Below, piece after piece: positions 20,546 to 29,051 of a stretch of 64,000 bases of DNA (its first letter is position 1; each line of letters starts with the position of its first letter). The position numbers and the translations under genes were made by a program. The notes under the pieces were generated by a model. The model did not search any database and was not told the DNA's origin. It was given only the letters and a program-made list of their open reading frames with translations. Source of the DNA: Novipirellula caenicola (GTDB lineage Bacteria > Planctomycetota > Planctomycetia > Pirellulales > Pirellulaceae); assembly GCF_039545035.1 (NCBI RefSeq), contig NZ_BAABRO010000004.1, forward strand, positions 532,555 to 596,554, read 5' to 3'.

Positions 20546-21412
20546 TTACTCGGTCACTTCGGTTTGCGGGTCGGTTTTGGTGGCGTCCTCGTCGGTCGCG
20601 CGGTTCCTGCGTGATGGACGGCGAGTGCGTGAATTCTCTTTCGCCAACGGTTCACCATAAACGCGATCCGTCGTGATCGTGATGGTTTCTGCCTTGACTT
20701 TGGTTTCGTCCGAGGGTTGGTAGAAACCGCTGACCGACACCGGGTCGCCGGGCTGAGCCAAAGAGAGATTGTTTAGCCGCAATTCGAATTGAGCCTCTTC
20801 GGCCAATTGGCAGCGGACCGAAATCTTACCCGCTTGCGTCATCAAAATGCCATTGGGGGTGATTCCCATCGGGATGCCGACCACCTCGTATTTTTGCGGC
20901 TCCACTCGCTGTTGAGGATTGGCGTGAGGGTCGCCGTAGACACCCGGTGTAAATTTGTCTCGCTGGTGGCCTTTGAGTTGTTGAGGCGGAACGGGCTGAA
21001 AGATTTCGACTTTTTCGATCTTCGATAGCGGGTTGCCCGCTCCGTCGAAGACGCCGGAAAATCGAATCAACATTCCGCGGCCTAGGAAGGCTGGTTTGGC
21101 TTCGGCGACGAAGGCTAGATTGGGTAATTCATCTGGCGGTTGGACAAACATCTCGGTGCCATCGTCGCGGGTGACCACCAACACGCCGGGCTGAGCGGTT
21201 TTCAGCGTCCCCGTAAACTGCGTGACCAGATTGGCATTACCTTGGGCGAACGCGGTCGAGGGGATCAGCAGCAACCACGCCAACATGCAGCCAATTCGAG
21301 CTAGGGTTTGTAAGGAATTGATTCTCGAGCGACGCGACCAACGGCTCGATGCAGCATCCACGGCAGGGCATGGCTGGGTGTCGGTAAACCGAAACAAACA
21401 TAAATTCTTCAT
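20546..21412 (-). CDS. secreted protein of unknown function, OB-like repeats
   Basis: Not recognised. The ATG at 21412 is preferred to an in-frame TTG at 21430 and gives 288 residues. There is a long basic N-region, then a hydrophobic signal (ARIGCMLAWLLLIPSTAFAQG) ending near residue 58. The mature part seems to contain two small beta-barrel-like segments that begin similarly (FTGTLKTAQPGVLVV and VVGIPMGITPNGILM) and each contain a statement-like valine/glycine pattern ending RFSGVFDGAG or VSVSGFYQPSD. The C-terminus is charged (RRPSRRNR, then Asp/Glu/Thr). It lies 71 bases upstream of fhcA on the same strand; whether it is co-transcribed is unclear. Confidence 0.7.
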   Translation of the reverse strand: MKNLCLFRFTDTQPCPAVDAASSRWSRRSRINSLQTLARIGCMLAWLLLIPSTAFAQGNANLVTQFTGTLKTAQPGVLVVTRDDGTEMFVQPPDELPNLAFVAEAKPAFLGRGMLIRFSGVFDGAGNPLSKIEKVEIFQPVPPQQLKGHQRDKFTPGVYGDPHANPQQRVEPQKYEVVGIPMGITPNGILMTQAGKISVRCQLAEEAQFELRLNNLSLAQPGDPVSVSGFYQPSDETKVKAETITITTDRVYGEPLAKENSRTRRPSRRNRATDEDATKTDPQTEVTE

Positions 21413-21551
21413 CGATTTGAAAACTCCCAAAAATCATAAAGCTGCGGTGTTGGCCGGACCATCCCCGCTGGACTTCTCGCATTGTACGGTTAGCTTGGAG
21501 ACTTGTGTTGATCACTTTCTGATTCAAATTTCCCCGAGCCCCCACGCGCAG

Positions 21552-22361
21552 ATGTCGCCTCCTTCGCCCGCCGCACGACCCCGAGTGACCACCCGAACGC
21601 TTCAGCGAATGCGTGACGACGGCAAGACGATCTCGATGTTGACCGCGTACGATTTCCCAACCGCCGCGATTTTAGACCAAGCGGGAATCGACATTTTACT
21701 GGTCGGCGATTCGCTTGCGATGGTGGTGCAAGGCCACGAGACGACGTTGCCGGTGACCATGGATCAAATGCTGTACCACGCCGAAATGGTGGGAAGGGCG
21801 GCCGAGCGAGCGTTGGTCGTCGTCGATCTGCCATTTCCCGAAGGCCAGCGTGAAATTTCCCGCAGCGTTGATTGCGGAGCCCGGGTGTTGAAAGAGACCA
21901 AGTGTCACGCCGTCAAACTCGAAGGGGGCGCCGAACAGGCCGAACGAATCGAGACGTTGGTGACGGCCGGAATTCCGGTCATGGCACACGTTGGGCTGCG
22001 GCCTCAGAACATCCACGTCGACGGAGGATACCGTGTGCACCGCGAGATCGATTCGTTGGTGACCGATGCGTTGGCAGCAGAAAAAGCAGGTGCCTTCGCC
22101 GTGCTGGTCGAATGTGTCACCGTCGATGCCGGCAAAGCGATCACCGAGGCGGTGGCGGTGCCGACGATCGGCATCGGTGCGGGGCCGCACACAACCGGAC
22201 AAGTGCTGGTTACCAACGATTTGATCGGTTTGACTCAGGGGTACACGCCCAAGTTTGTGCGGAAAATCGCCGACGCATCTTCGCTGATTCGCGACGCCGC
22301 GACGACCTATCGCGACGCCGTCGCCGATCGTTCGTTCCCTGGTGCGAGCGAATCCTTTTGA
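21552..22361 (+). CDS. panB: 3-methyl-2-oxobutanoate hydroxymethyltransferase (pantothenate synthesis)
   Basis: Catalyses the first committed step of pantothenate synthesis, adding a hydroxymethyl group from 5,10-methylene-THF to 2-oxoisovalerate. The frame is open further upstream, but the ATG at 21552 begins where the family begins and yields 269 residues, the normal size. Visible family motifs are MLTAYDFPTAAILDQAGIDILLVGDSLAMV, the metal ligand Asp in VGDS, KLEGG, GIPVMAHVGLRPQ, and TIGIGAGPHTTGQVLVTNDLIG. The divergent secreted protein gene starts 139 bases away. No panC or panD nearby. Confidence 0.96.
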   Translation: MSPPSPAARPRVTTRTLQRMRDDGKTISMLTAYDFPTAAILDQAGIDILLVGDSLAMVVQGHETTLPVTMDQMLYHAEMVGRAAERALVVVDLPFPEGQREISRSVDCGARVLKETKCHAVKLEGGAEQAERIETLVTAGIPVMAHVGLRPQNIHVDGGYRVHREIDSLVTDALAAEKAGAFAVLVECVTVDAGKAITEAVAVPTIGIGAGPHTTGQVLVTNDLIGLTQGYTPKFVRKIADASSLIRDAATTYRDAVADRSFPGASESF

Positions 22362-22534
22362 TCTGCAGGTTGACGCGGATGTAGCGATTGCAACGAGGAT
22401 GCTTGCATCAACACGTCCGTCAACTGCCCCCCGCTTGCGAATGGGTTAAGCGTTGTCGGAGGAATAGCCGAAGTCGGTTTTGATATCATTTTTTTAACTG
22501 ACTGTTCAAAACCCACACGCTTCAATGATGGAGC

Positions 22535-23632
22535 GTGATCGCTGCAAGGCTTGTCATCATGGATGGAATCACAGGCAACCGGCTCAATTTAGCCGCGTCG
22601 ATTGCAACGTTGTTTCGATCGGCGTCGATGATGCTGGCGTTGGCCGGTTCGTTGCTGCCGTCGCTTGCCGTTGGTGGCAGTAGCATGTTGGAATTCGATG
22701 CACCGGCTGCGGACCGTCCGCTGAACAATTTTGATAAGCTCGATTTGCCAGGTCCGCATCGATTCGAACCGTTGTTTGGCGTCGACATCGGTGCTTTGGC
22801 GTTAAAGCGTTCGGGGCCGGATGCGTTCCCACTGCTGTACACGGATTCTCTCGAATTGGTAGAGACGAGTGACGCGATCGATCCCGAAATGAAGCTGGGG
22901 GCTCGTATTTCGGTAACGCTGTTTAATTTGACGCGTTATGCCCCCGGATTCGACTGTGACTTTGTATTTTTGTCGGTCGACGACATGGTGGCCGAGACGC
23001 AGTTCGACGCCGGCAACTACACCACGACCAATCTGAATCCGCTGTTTTATGGCGGTTTGCCGTCAGCCCCGGATCCAAGCTATACGATGTTTCTGGACTC
23101 GGATCTCGATTCGGCAGAATGGATGATCGGTTACCGGCCGATACAGCGGATTCGATTGACCGCGGGGCTTCGTTGGTTTCGCTTGGACGAGACGTTTGAC
23201 GTGATTGATACCGCGTCGCTGGCAACGACGACGCGATCAGGGTTCTTTTCAACCGCTTCGAACGAGGCGTTCGGAGTTCAAGTTGGTGGCGAAGCAACGT
23301 TGTGGACCAATGGCCGATCGCGGATCTACGCTCGTGGCAAATTCGCGGCACTCAACAACGAAGTTCACGGCTCCGCCGTGGCTCTGAATACGTCGTTCAA
23401 CTACGAAGGCGACAAAGATACATCGTTGGTTGATGTTGAAGTGGGTGGGTCGATGTGGTTATGCAGTTGGGCTTCGCTGCAGTTGGCCTACCAAGGACTT
23501 TGGCTCGAAGATGCGGTCGGAGCGTTGGAACAATCCTCGAGCCAATCGTTCTTCGATGCCTCGAGCCAGACACCGGCGTACCACGACTTGAATTGGAACG
23601 GGCTGAATTTTGGATTCAGCATGATTTGGTAG
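22535..23632 (+). CDS. probable outer membrane beta-barrel protein
   Basis: No family name can be given with certainty. From the GTG at 22535 there are 365 residues; a signal peptide is visible at about residues 30-48 (MMLALAGSLLPSLAVGG), so the true start may be the ATG at 22559 or 22628. The body alternates hydrophobic and polar residues with many aromatic girdle positions, and the chain ends in a run of short strands finishing FGFSMIW, a C-terminal aromatic typical of outer membrane barrels. Similar proteins (BBP7-like) are common in planctomycetes; that link is inference. It is convergent with the hemerythrin gene, 4 bases apart. Confidence 0.7.
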   Translation: MIAARLVIMDGITGNRLNLAASIATLFRSASMMLALAGSLLPSLAVGGSSMLEFDAPAADRPLNNFDKLDLPGPHRFEPLFGVDIGALALKRSGPDAFPLLYTDSLELVETSDAIDPEMKLGARISVTLFNLTRYAPGFDCDFVFLSVDDMVAETQFDAGNYTTTNLNPLFYGGLPSAPDPSYTMFLDSDLDSAEWMIGYRPIQRIRLTAGLRWFRLDETFDVIDTASLATTTRSGFFSTASNEAFGVQVGGEATLWTNGRSRIYARGKFAALNNEVHGSAVALNTSFNYEGDKDTSLVDVEVGGSMWLCSWASLQLAYQGLWLEDAVGALEQSSSQSFFDASSQTPAYHDLNWNGLNFGFSMIW

Positions 23633-23636
23633 TCAA

Positions 23637-24116
23637 TCAGTCGCCAACGCCGAGGTCATCGTCAAAGGCTTCGAGGATCAGTTTCAGCTCGGCCTCTTCA
23701 TGCTGAGCAAACGAACGCAAGAAGGTGTCGTAGCGAACCAGCACGCGGGCGATCTTTTCTTCTTGATCCGAGGACACTTCGCTGGCGGATTCCGTCAAGT
23801 GGCGAATCGCCTCGAATAAAGTGGTGTGCTGCGAACGCAGCGATTCCGCATTCGTGCTTAATTCCGGCGAGGTGTCAATCGCTTCGTCAAAATAGCCAAA
23901 CGCTTCTTCAAGCGAAAAGTGAAGCGCAAGCTGATCGCGGAGTTCGGAAAATAGTTCGATCAGTTCCGCCCAGTGGTTGGTCGCTATTTTTGGATGCGAC
24001 ACCATCGGGCCAATCTTATCGACCAACACTTTTAAGTGATGGTTGTCGTCCTTGATGTCTTTTAAGAACGCTGCGTTGACGGCTAATCGCCGAGTCGAAG
24101 TTGCATTATCGGTCAT
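23637..24116 (-). CDS. hemerythrin-like (HHE) domain protein
   Basis: 159-residue cytoplasmic four-helix bundle that would carry a di-iron site for O2 or redox sensing. The likely ligand pattern runs through DDNHHLK (about 23-29), LALHFSLEEAFGYFDE (63-78), LRSQHTTLFEAIRHL (about 93-107) and FAQHEEAELKLILE near the end. This matches the H...HxxxE...H...HxxxE/D order of hemerythrin HHE domains. No sensor or regulatory domain is attached. Stands alone between a convergent barrel gene and epmA. Confidence 0.85.
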   Translation of the reverse strand: MTDNATSTRRLAVNAAFLKDIKDDNHHLKVLVDKIGPMVSHPKIATNHWAELIELFSELRDQLALHFSLEEAFGYFDEAIDTSPELSTNAESLRSQHTTLFEAIRHLTESASEVSSDQEEKIARVLVRYDTFLRSFAQHEEAELKLILEAFDDDLGVGD

Positions 24117-24216
24117 GTCGACTACTCGCGTTTGTGTTTCAAAGAGAAGCTCATTCTAACACAGGGCGGATCAAGCCGGGGAGGGCGATCCGGGGGATCG
24201 GCGAACTAAGCTAATT

Positions 24217-25191
24217 TTACGCGATTTCAATCGTTAGCGGTACAACTTTGTCGATCGAGGTTGACTTTACTTGCAACATCAACAGCCGATCAAAGCCGAG
24301 TGCCACTCCCGTGCTGGCGGGGAGCCCCCGCCGCATCGCGTCAAGCAACGAGTTGTCGATTGGCAGCGAGGTTTCGCCGCAAGCGATCCGGCGTTGATTG
24401 TTGATCTGCGTCCGCCGGACCAATTCGTCAGCGTCAAGTAATTCATCATAACCATTTGCAAGTTCGATGCCTTTGAAAAACATTTCAAAGCGAGCTGCAC
24501 AATCTTCATCGTCAGTGGCTTGACGTGCCAATGCCGCTTGGGTGAGGGGGTAGTTGCGGACGATCACCGGGACGTCGCTGCCAAGATTGGGCTGCACGTG
24601 ATGAGTGAACAGCACGTCCAGCATTGCATCACGGTCGCTGGCAATGTCTTTAGCAAGCATTGCATCAATGGCTGCGGTTTCCGATTGTAACCGCGTCAGC
24701 GGTGCCGAGATCGGATCGATTCCGAGGGCTTCCAAAAATGTGTCGCGATAGGTGGTCACGTCAAAGCGAGCGGTTTCTAATACCTCGCATGCCAATGTTC
24801 CGGTGGTGTTGATCCCCGAGTCGATATCGGCTCCGACGTCGTACCATTCCAGCATGGTGAATTCGACGTTGTGCGTGGGGCCTCGCTCGCCTGCTCGAAA
24901 CACCGGGCCGATGCTGTAAATCGACGGCGCTCCGGCGGCCAACATTCGTTTCATCGCCAACTCGGGCGATGTTTGCAAGTAGTAGCACTCGGGAAGGTCC
25001 GGTTCGGCCAACGCAAGTTGTTTGGTCGCAATCGTGAGCGGGTTGATGTACGGATCGACGATGCAGTCGCGTGACAAACACGGCGGTTGCACCTCGAAGA
25101 AATCCCGCTCGTCAAAAAACGATCGGACTTGCCGCAGCAGTCCTGCGCGAGCACGAAGGTGGTCAATATTGCAGCGTGAAGGAGGGGACAT
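24217..25191 (-). CDS. epmA: EF-P lysine-ligase / lysyl-tRNA synthetase paralog
   Basis: Class II aminoacyl-tRNA synthetase core without an anticodon-binding domain. In known cases it attaches beta-lysine to a lysine of elongation factor P. The start is the ATG at 25191, which shares its A with the TGA of the GNAT gene (TGATG), giving 324 residues, the usual EpmA length. Motif 2 is GPVFRAGERGPTHNVEFTMLEWY, the region before it reads YYLQTSPELAMKRMLAAG, and motif 3 is GVALGFDRLLML. The efp and epmB (lysine 2,3-aminomutase) genes are not in this window. It is last in the metG-hydrolase-GNAT-epmA run. Confidence 0.92.
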   Translation of the reverse strand: MSPPSRCNIDHLRARAGLLRQVRSFFDERDFFEVQPPCLSRDCIVDPYINPLTIATKQLALAEPDLPECYYLQTSPELAMKRMLAAGAPSIYSIGPVFRAGERGPTHNVEFTMLEWYDVGADIDSGINTTGTLACEVLETARFDVTTYRDTFLEALGIDPISAPLTRLQSETAAIDAMLAKDIASDRDAMLDVLFTHHVQPNLGSDVPVIVRNYPLTQAALARQATDDEDCAARFEMFFKGIELANGYDELLDADELVRRTQINNQRRIACGETSLPIDNSLLDAMRRGLPASTGVALGFDRLLMLQVKSTSIDKVVPLTIEIA

Positions 25192-25709
25192 CAATTGCCG
25201 TCGGGGCGAAAGATCTTTTGCAAGATGGCCACGTCGACCCATTGGTCATTCATGCGGCCGATCTCTTTCTGAATGCCGACCATCTCGTAACCGTGACGAT
25301 AATGGAATGCTAGGCTGCGTTGGTTGTCGGCAATGATTCGAGCTACCGCATGATGCAGATTGCAGTCGATACAGTGCTGGTCGATTCTCTGTTGCAATTG
25401 GTTGCCGATTTGACGGCCTTGGCCATCGGGCGCGATGTAGATTGCCGTTTCGCAACAAAATCGATAGCCAAAGCGGTCGCTGTAACGTCGCGCCGATGCC
25501 CATCCGAGTATGGAGTCCTCGGACGCGGCGACGAACCAACCATCCGGTTTGGGTTGCTTGATCCGTTGGCCCACCATTTCGCTCGACAGATGGACGGTAT
25601 CAAACGTGGCGCCGCCGACATCAACATAGTGATTGTAGATTTCAGCGACGCGTGCCGCATCGTGCTCGGTTGCATGACGAATACGAATGCTGTGGTCGGA
25701 TGGTGGCAT
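25191..25709 (-). CDS. GNAT family N-acetyltransferase
   Basis: 172-residue acetyl-CoA-dependent acetyltransferase. The opening IRIRHATEHDAARVAEIYNHYV resembles the phosphinothricin/methionine-sulfoximine acetyltransferase subgroup. The acetyl-CoA loop (motif A) reads IAPDGQGRQIGNQLQQRI, close to the Q/R-x-x-G-x-G/A consensus, and motif B follows (IIADNQRSLAFHYRHGYEMVG). Substrate is unknown. It is translationally coupled to epmA downstream by TGATG and follows an alpha/beta hydrolase gene by 36 bases. Confidence 0.9.
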   Translation of the reverse strand: MPPSDHSIRIRHATEHDAARVAEIYNHYVDVGGATFDTVHLSSEMVGQRIKQPKPDGWFVAASEDSILGWASARRYSDRFGYRFCCETAIYIAPDGQGRQIGNQLQQRIDQHCIDCNLHHAVARIIADNQRSLAFHYRHGYEMVGIQKEIGRMNDQWVDVAILQKIFRPDGN

Positions 25710-25745
25710 TGCACTAGTTAATCAGAAAATGGCTCAACAGAAACA

Positions 25746-26600
25746 TCAAAGACGCGATTGTTCGCGAAGCCAACACAACGCATCACGGACCGCAGGCAAA
25801 TGTTGTTCATCCATCGCGCCGTCATGATCGAGCCCGTCAAGTTTGACAAGCATTTGTGGGCCGGCGTAGGCGTCGCGAATGCGTTGCTGCAGCGAGGGCG
25901 GAACCAGCGAATCGTTTTGACATTGCAAAAAGATTGCTGGCACATTGACGCTTGCAGCGGTGTAGATCGCGTTCATCGCCGGCGCCAATTGGTCGGCCAC
26001 CGGATGGATCAACCGGCCCAGCGGATAGCGTTTGGCGACGTGTTTTACCACCAAATCCACTGGGGGTGGATTTCGCAATAGCAGGCCTGCGATCGGAGAC
26101 GAACTTTGTTGTGCGATCGTGGCGACATGCAGCGCGGTGGCACAACCGAGGCTGTTGCCACACAACCAAACCGTTGGCACCGCCGCGTAGCGTTGTTGGT
26201 AGCGATCGATCGAGGCTTCGAAAAAATCGATCGCCGCTTCGGCAATGCGTCGCAGCGTCGGACGGCCCGCACTATTGCCATATCCCGGTGGGTTCCAAGT
26301 CCAAGCATGTGTGCGGACATCTCGCATCATTTCCGTCGGGAACGGCGACGAACGCTCGGCGCGGCCTGCCGTCCCAGGGAATTTCAGTAGCAACAATTCG
26401 GGCGGGTCGCCTGCATTGCTTTCCGCATCTCCAAAACCGGGATCGCGATAATTGGCGTAACCAAATGTCTCTAGCGGCCCAAATCGCGATGGCAGCTGCA
26501 AACGATACTGCATGCCATGGTCCACCCGGTCGCGGGTGGGCCGTAGCACCAGTTTGTCGAGCAGAAAGCTACGAAAGTGATTGATAGGCCGTTGCAGCAT
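25746..26600 (-). CDS. alpha/beta hydrolase
   Basis: 284 residues with the alpha/beta-hydrolase fold. The nucleophile elbow is G-N-S-L-G in WLCGNSLGCATALHVA at about 147-151, the acid is likely in PAIFLQCQNDSLVPP, and the catalytic His probably in DGLDHDGAMDE. The oxyanion region is probably near WNPPGYGNSAGRP. No signal peptide is seen. Substrate unknown. It begins 5 bases after metG ends, so it is surely co-transcribed with it. Confidence 0.88.
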   Translation of the reverse strand: MLQRPINHFRSFLLDKLVLRPTRDRVDHGMQYRLQLPSRFGPLETFGYANYRDPGFGDAESNAGDPPELLLLKFPGTAGRAERSSPFPTEMMRDVRTHAWTWNPPGYGNSAGRPTLRRIAEAAIDFFEASIDRYQQRYAAVPTVWLCGNSLGCATALHVATIAQQSSSPIAGLLLRNPPPVDLVVKHVAKRYPLGRLIHPVADQLAPAMNAIYTAASVNVPAIFLQCQNDSLVPPSLQQRIRDAYAGPQMLVKLDGLDHDGAMDEQHLPAVRDALCWLREQSRL

Positions 26601-26605
26601 TTTGT

Positions 26606-28645
26606 TTAATGGACACGTTGGCCAGGTTGAGCACCTTCATCCACCCCGAGGACAAACACCTCGGCGCCGCCTGGGCCCGCGGCCGTCACCATCCCTTCGC
26701 TCAAACCAAATCGCATTTTACGTGGTTGAAGATTGGCGACCATCACAACCAAACGGCCGATCAGGGCTTCGGGTTCGTAAGCGGCTTTGATGCCGGCAAA
26801 CACTTGGCGTCGCTCGTCACCACCTAGACTGAGCGTCAATTTCAAAAGCTTGTTGGCTTCCGGCACGTGCTCGGCATTGACCACGCGAGCGACTCGCAAG
26901 TCGACTTTGGCGAAATCATCAATCGTGATCTCATCGGCTAATGGTTCGTCTTTGAGCGGTTGGTCGCTGTCGTTGAACGTGGGCAAATTGTCTTGCTTGG
27001 TTTCTTCGGCTGCCAATTCTTTGCTTTCGTCGATCATCTTCTTTAAATCCTCGGGTTGAACTCGGTCCATCATTCGTTGGAACTTGGCCACAGCGGTTCC
27101 GGTAAGCGGGGTTTTACTTTGATCCCACGATGTGATTTCTTCGCCTAACAAATCACCACACTGCTTGGCCAATTCCGGCAAGACCGGCGTCAAATAAATC
27201 GTCAATTGTCGGAACAGATTCAGTGCGACCGTACAAACGTCGCGTAGCTCGTCCTGGCGATCCGCATCCTTTTTCATCTCCCACGGTTTGGCGTGCTCGA
27301 CAAACGGGTTAGCTGCATCGGCCAATTCCATGATCCGCCGCATCGCACGAGAGTAATCGCACGATTCGTACGCGGCAGCAATTTCGTCGCCCGCATCGGC
27401 AGCGGCTTGGAACAAACCCCCGTCGTCCGGGTAGGTTGCCGAAAGCCCCGTCGCACTCGCAAATTTGCCAACACGGCTAGCCAAATTGACGACCTTGCCG
27501 ACTAGGTCGCTGTTGATTTTGTCGGTGAATTCATCGAGCCCTAGATCGATGTCTTCCACGCGAGCGGTCAATTTTGTGGCGTAAAAGTACCGCAGATACG
27601 CGGGTTTGGTGTGTTTCAGGTAGGTTTCGGCGGACACCAGCGTGCCGGTCGATTTGCTCATTTTTTCGCCGGTCACGGTCAGGAATCCGTGAATGCGAAC
27701 TTTGGTCGGCAGACTGTAGCCCGCAGTTTTTAGCATCCCAGGCCAAAACAGCGTGTGGAAATAGGTGATGTCCTTGCCGATGAAGTGATGGATCTCGCAA
27801 TCGTCGGATTTCCACCAATCCTCGAGCTTTTCGCCATTGGCGTCGCACCACTGTTTCGTGCTGGCGATGTAGCCGATCGGAGCATCGAACCAGACGTACC
27901 AATAGTTACCGGGCGAATCGGGGATCTCAAAGCCAAAGTAGGGACCGGGGCGGCTGATGTCCCAGTCGCGAAGTTCGTTGGCCAAGAAATGGCCTTTCAA
28001 ATAGTTGGCCGTTTCGCTTTGCAACGCATCGCTGCTGTCGATCCAGGTCGACAAAAACTCGCGTAGTTTGTCGAGCTCGACGAACAAATGGATAGCCTTG
28101 CGAATCTCGGGTGTCGCACCACTCAGTGTGCTTTTGGGATCGATCAGTTCGGTTGGACTGTACGTATGTCCGCATACGCAATTGTCGCCCGGTTGGTCCG
28201 GCTTGCCACATTTGGGACAGGTGCCGCGGACGAAGCGGTCGGCCAAAAAGGTTTGGGCTTCGGGATCGTAAAGCTGCTCGATTTCGCGTTCGGCGATCAA
28301 GTCGTTCGCACGCAGCGATTTCCAAAATTCGCCACACAATTCGCGGTTGGCGTCGCTGTGAGTGCTGCCGTAGTGGTCAAATTCGATGCCAAATCCGCTG
28401 AAATCGCGTTGATGCGATTCGCTCATCGCGGCGATCAATTCCTCTTCGCTGCGGCCTTCTTTACGGGCCCGAATCATGATCGCGGTGCCGTGGGTGTCGT
28501 CGGCACAGACGTAGATACAGCGATTGCCTCTTAATTTTTGGAATCGCACCCAGATGTCGGTTTGGATGTATTCGACCAGGTGCCCGATGTGGATCGGACC
28601 ATTGGCGTAGGGCAGGGCGCTAGTGACAAGGATTCGGCGAGTCAT
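26606..28645 (-). CDS. metG: methionyl-tRNA synthetase
   Basis: Charges tRNA-Met. The ATG at 28645 begins at the conserved [16 protein letters not shown]; the open frame upstream adds 62 residues unlike the family. 679 residues, typical of the E. coli type with a C-terminal dimerisation domain. The HIGH motif is seen in GPIHIGH (about 15-21), the zinc knuckle in CPKCGKP...CVCG, and the KMSKS loop in [10 protein letters not shown] tRNA-binding (Arc1p/Trbp111-like) domain occupies the last 110 residues ([18 protein letters not shown]). Residues of the linker (about 535-580) are acidic. First gene of an operon with hydrolase, GNAT and epmA. Confidence 0.97.
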   Translation of the reverse strand: MTRRILVTSALPYANGPIHIGHLVEYIQTDIWVRFQKLRGNRCIYVCADDTHGTAIMIRARKEGRSEEELIAAMSESHQRDFSGFGIEFDHYGSTHSDANRELCGEFWKSLRANDLIAEREIEQLYDPEAQTFLADRFVRGTCPKCGKPDQPGDNCVCGHTYSPTELIDPKSTLSGATPEIRKAIHLFVELDKLREFLSTWIDSSDALQSETANYLKGHFLANELRDWDISRPGPYFGFEIPDSPGNYWYVWFDAPIGYIASTKQWCDANGEKLEDWWKSDDCEIHHFIGKDITYFHTLFWPGMLKTAGYSLPTKVRIHGFLTVTGEKMSKSTGTLVSAETYLKHTKPAYLRYFYATKLTARVEDIDLGLDEFTDKINSDLVGKVVNLASRVGKFASATGLSATYPDDGGLFQAAADAGDEIAAAYESCDYSRAMRRIMELADAANPFVEHAKPWEMKKDADRQDELRDVCTVALNLFRQLTIYLTPVLPELAKQCGDLLGEEITSWDQSKTPLTGTAVAKFQRMMDRVQPEDLKKMIDESKELAAEETKQDNLPTFNDSDQPLKDEPLADEITIDDFAKVDLRVARVVNAEHVPEANKLLKLTLSLGGDERRQVFAGIKAAYEPEALIGRLVVMVANLQPRKMRFGLSEGMVTAAGPGGAEVFVLGVDEGAQPGQRVH

Positions 28646-29051
28646 CGAAATTGATTTGGGAACGTTGTGAAGGGGGAAGCTGCCAGGAATCGGACAATCG
28701 ATTTTTGTCGGCAAAACGTCAAACAGGGGGATGCCGCGAGCGTCTTGGGCGGATTGTAGCTTTGAATCTCGTTTTCGACGACGCGGGGCGACGATCTGTA
28801 CACGTTTTTGCGGCTTCAGCGGAATGAACAAATCGGAAAAAAATGGTTGTGAAACTCAAAAAAAACTAAAGTTCCACGCCGATCGCCGGCATTGATCTTG
28901 CCTCGTCGGGGTGAATTCATGCAGGATTGGGATCCTCAGGTGACCCAAATCCAGCAGGGACGTTGGAAAATCAATGCGGTCATCTCCGCTTCGGTAGGCC
29001 TTGGATGGCTCATCCGAAATGAACACTACCGTCCATGGAGGGACGAGCGTG
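28646..29051. other. intergenic region between divergent metG and thioredoxin-protease genes
   Basis: About 400 bases that must hold the promoters of the metG operon and of the thioredoxin-protease gene. Around 28830-28870 there is an A-rich patch (GGAAAAAAATGG and AAAAAAAACTAAAG) unlike the rest of the region. I see no convincing T-box, riboswitch or small gene. Confidence 0.4.

Noticed and set aside
23205..23706. Short plus-strand frames overlapping the barrel and hemerythrin genes
   Set aside because: They are arginine/serine-rich shadows in genes with strong domain support.
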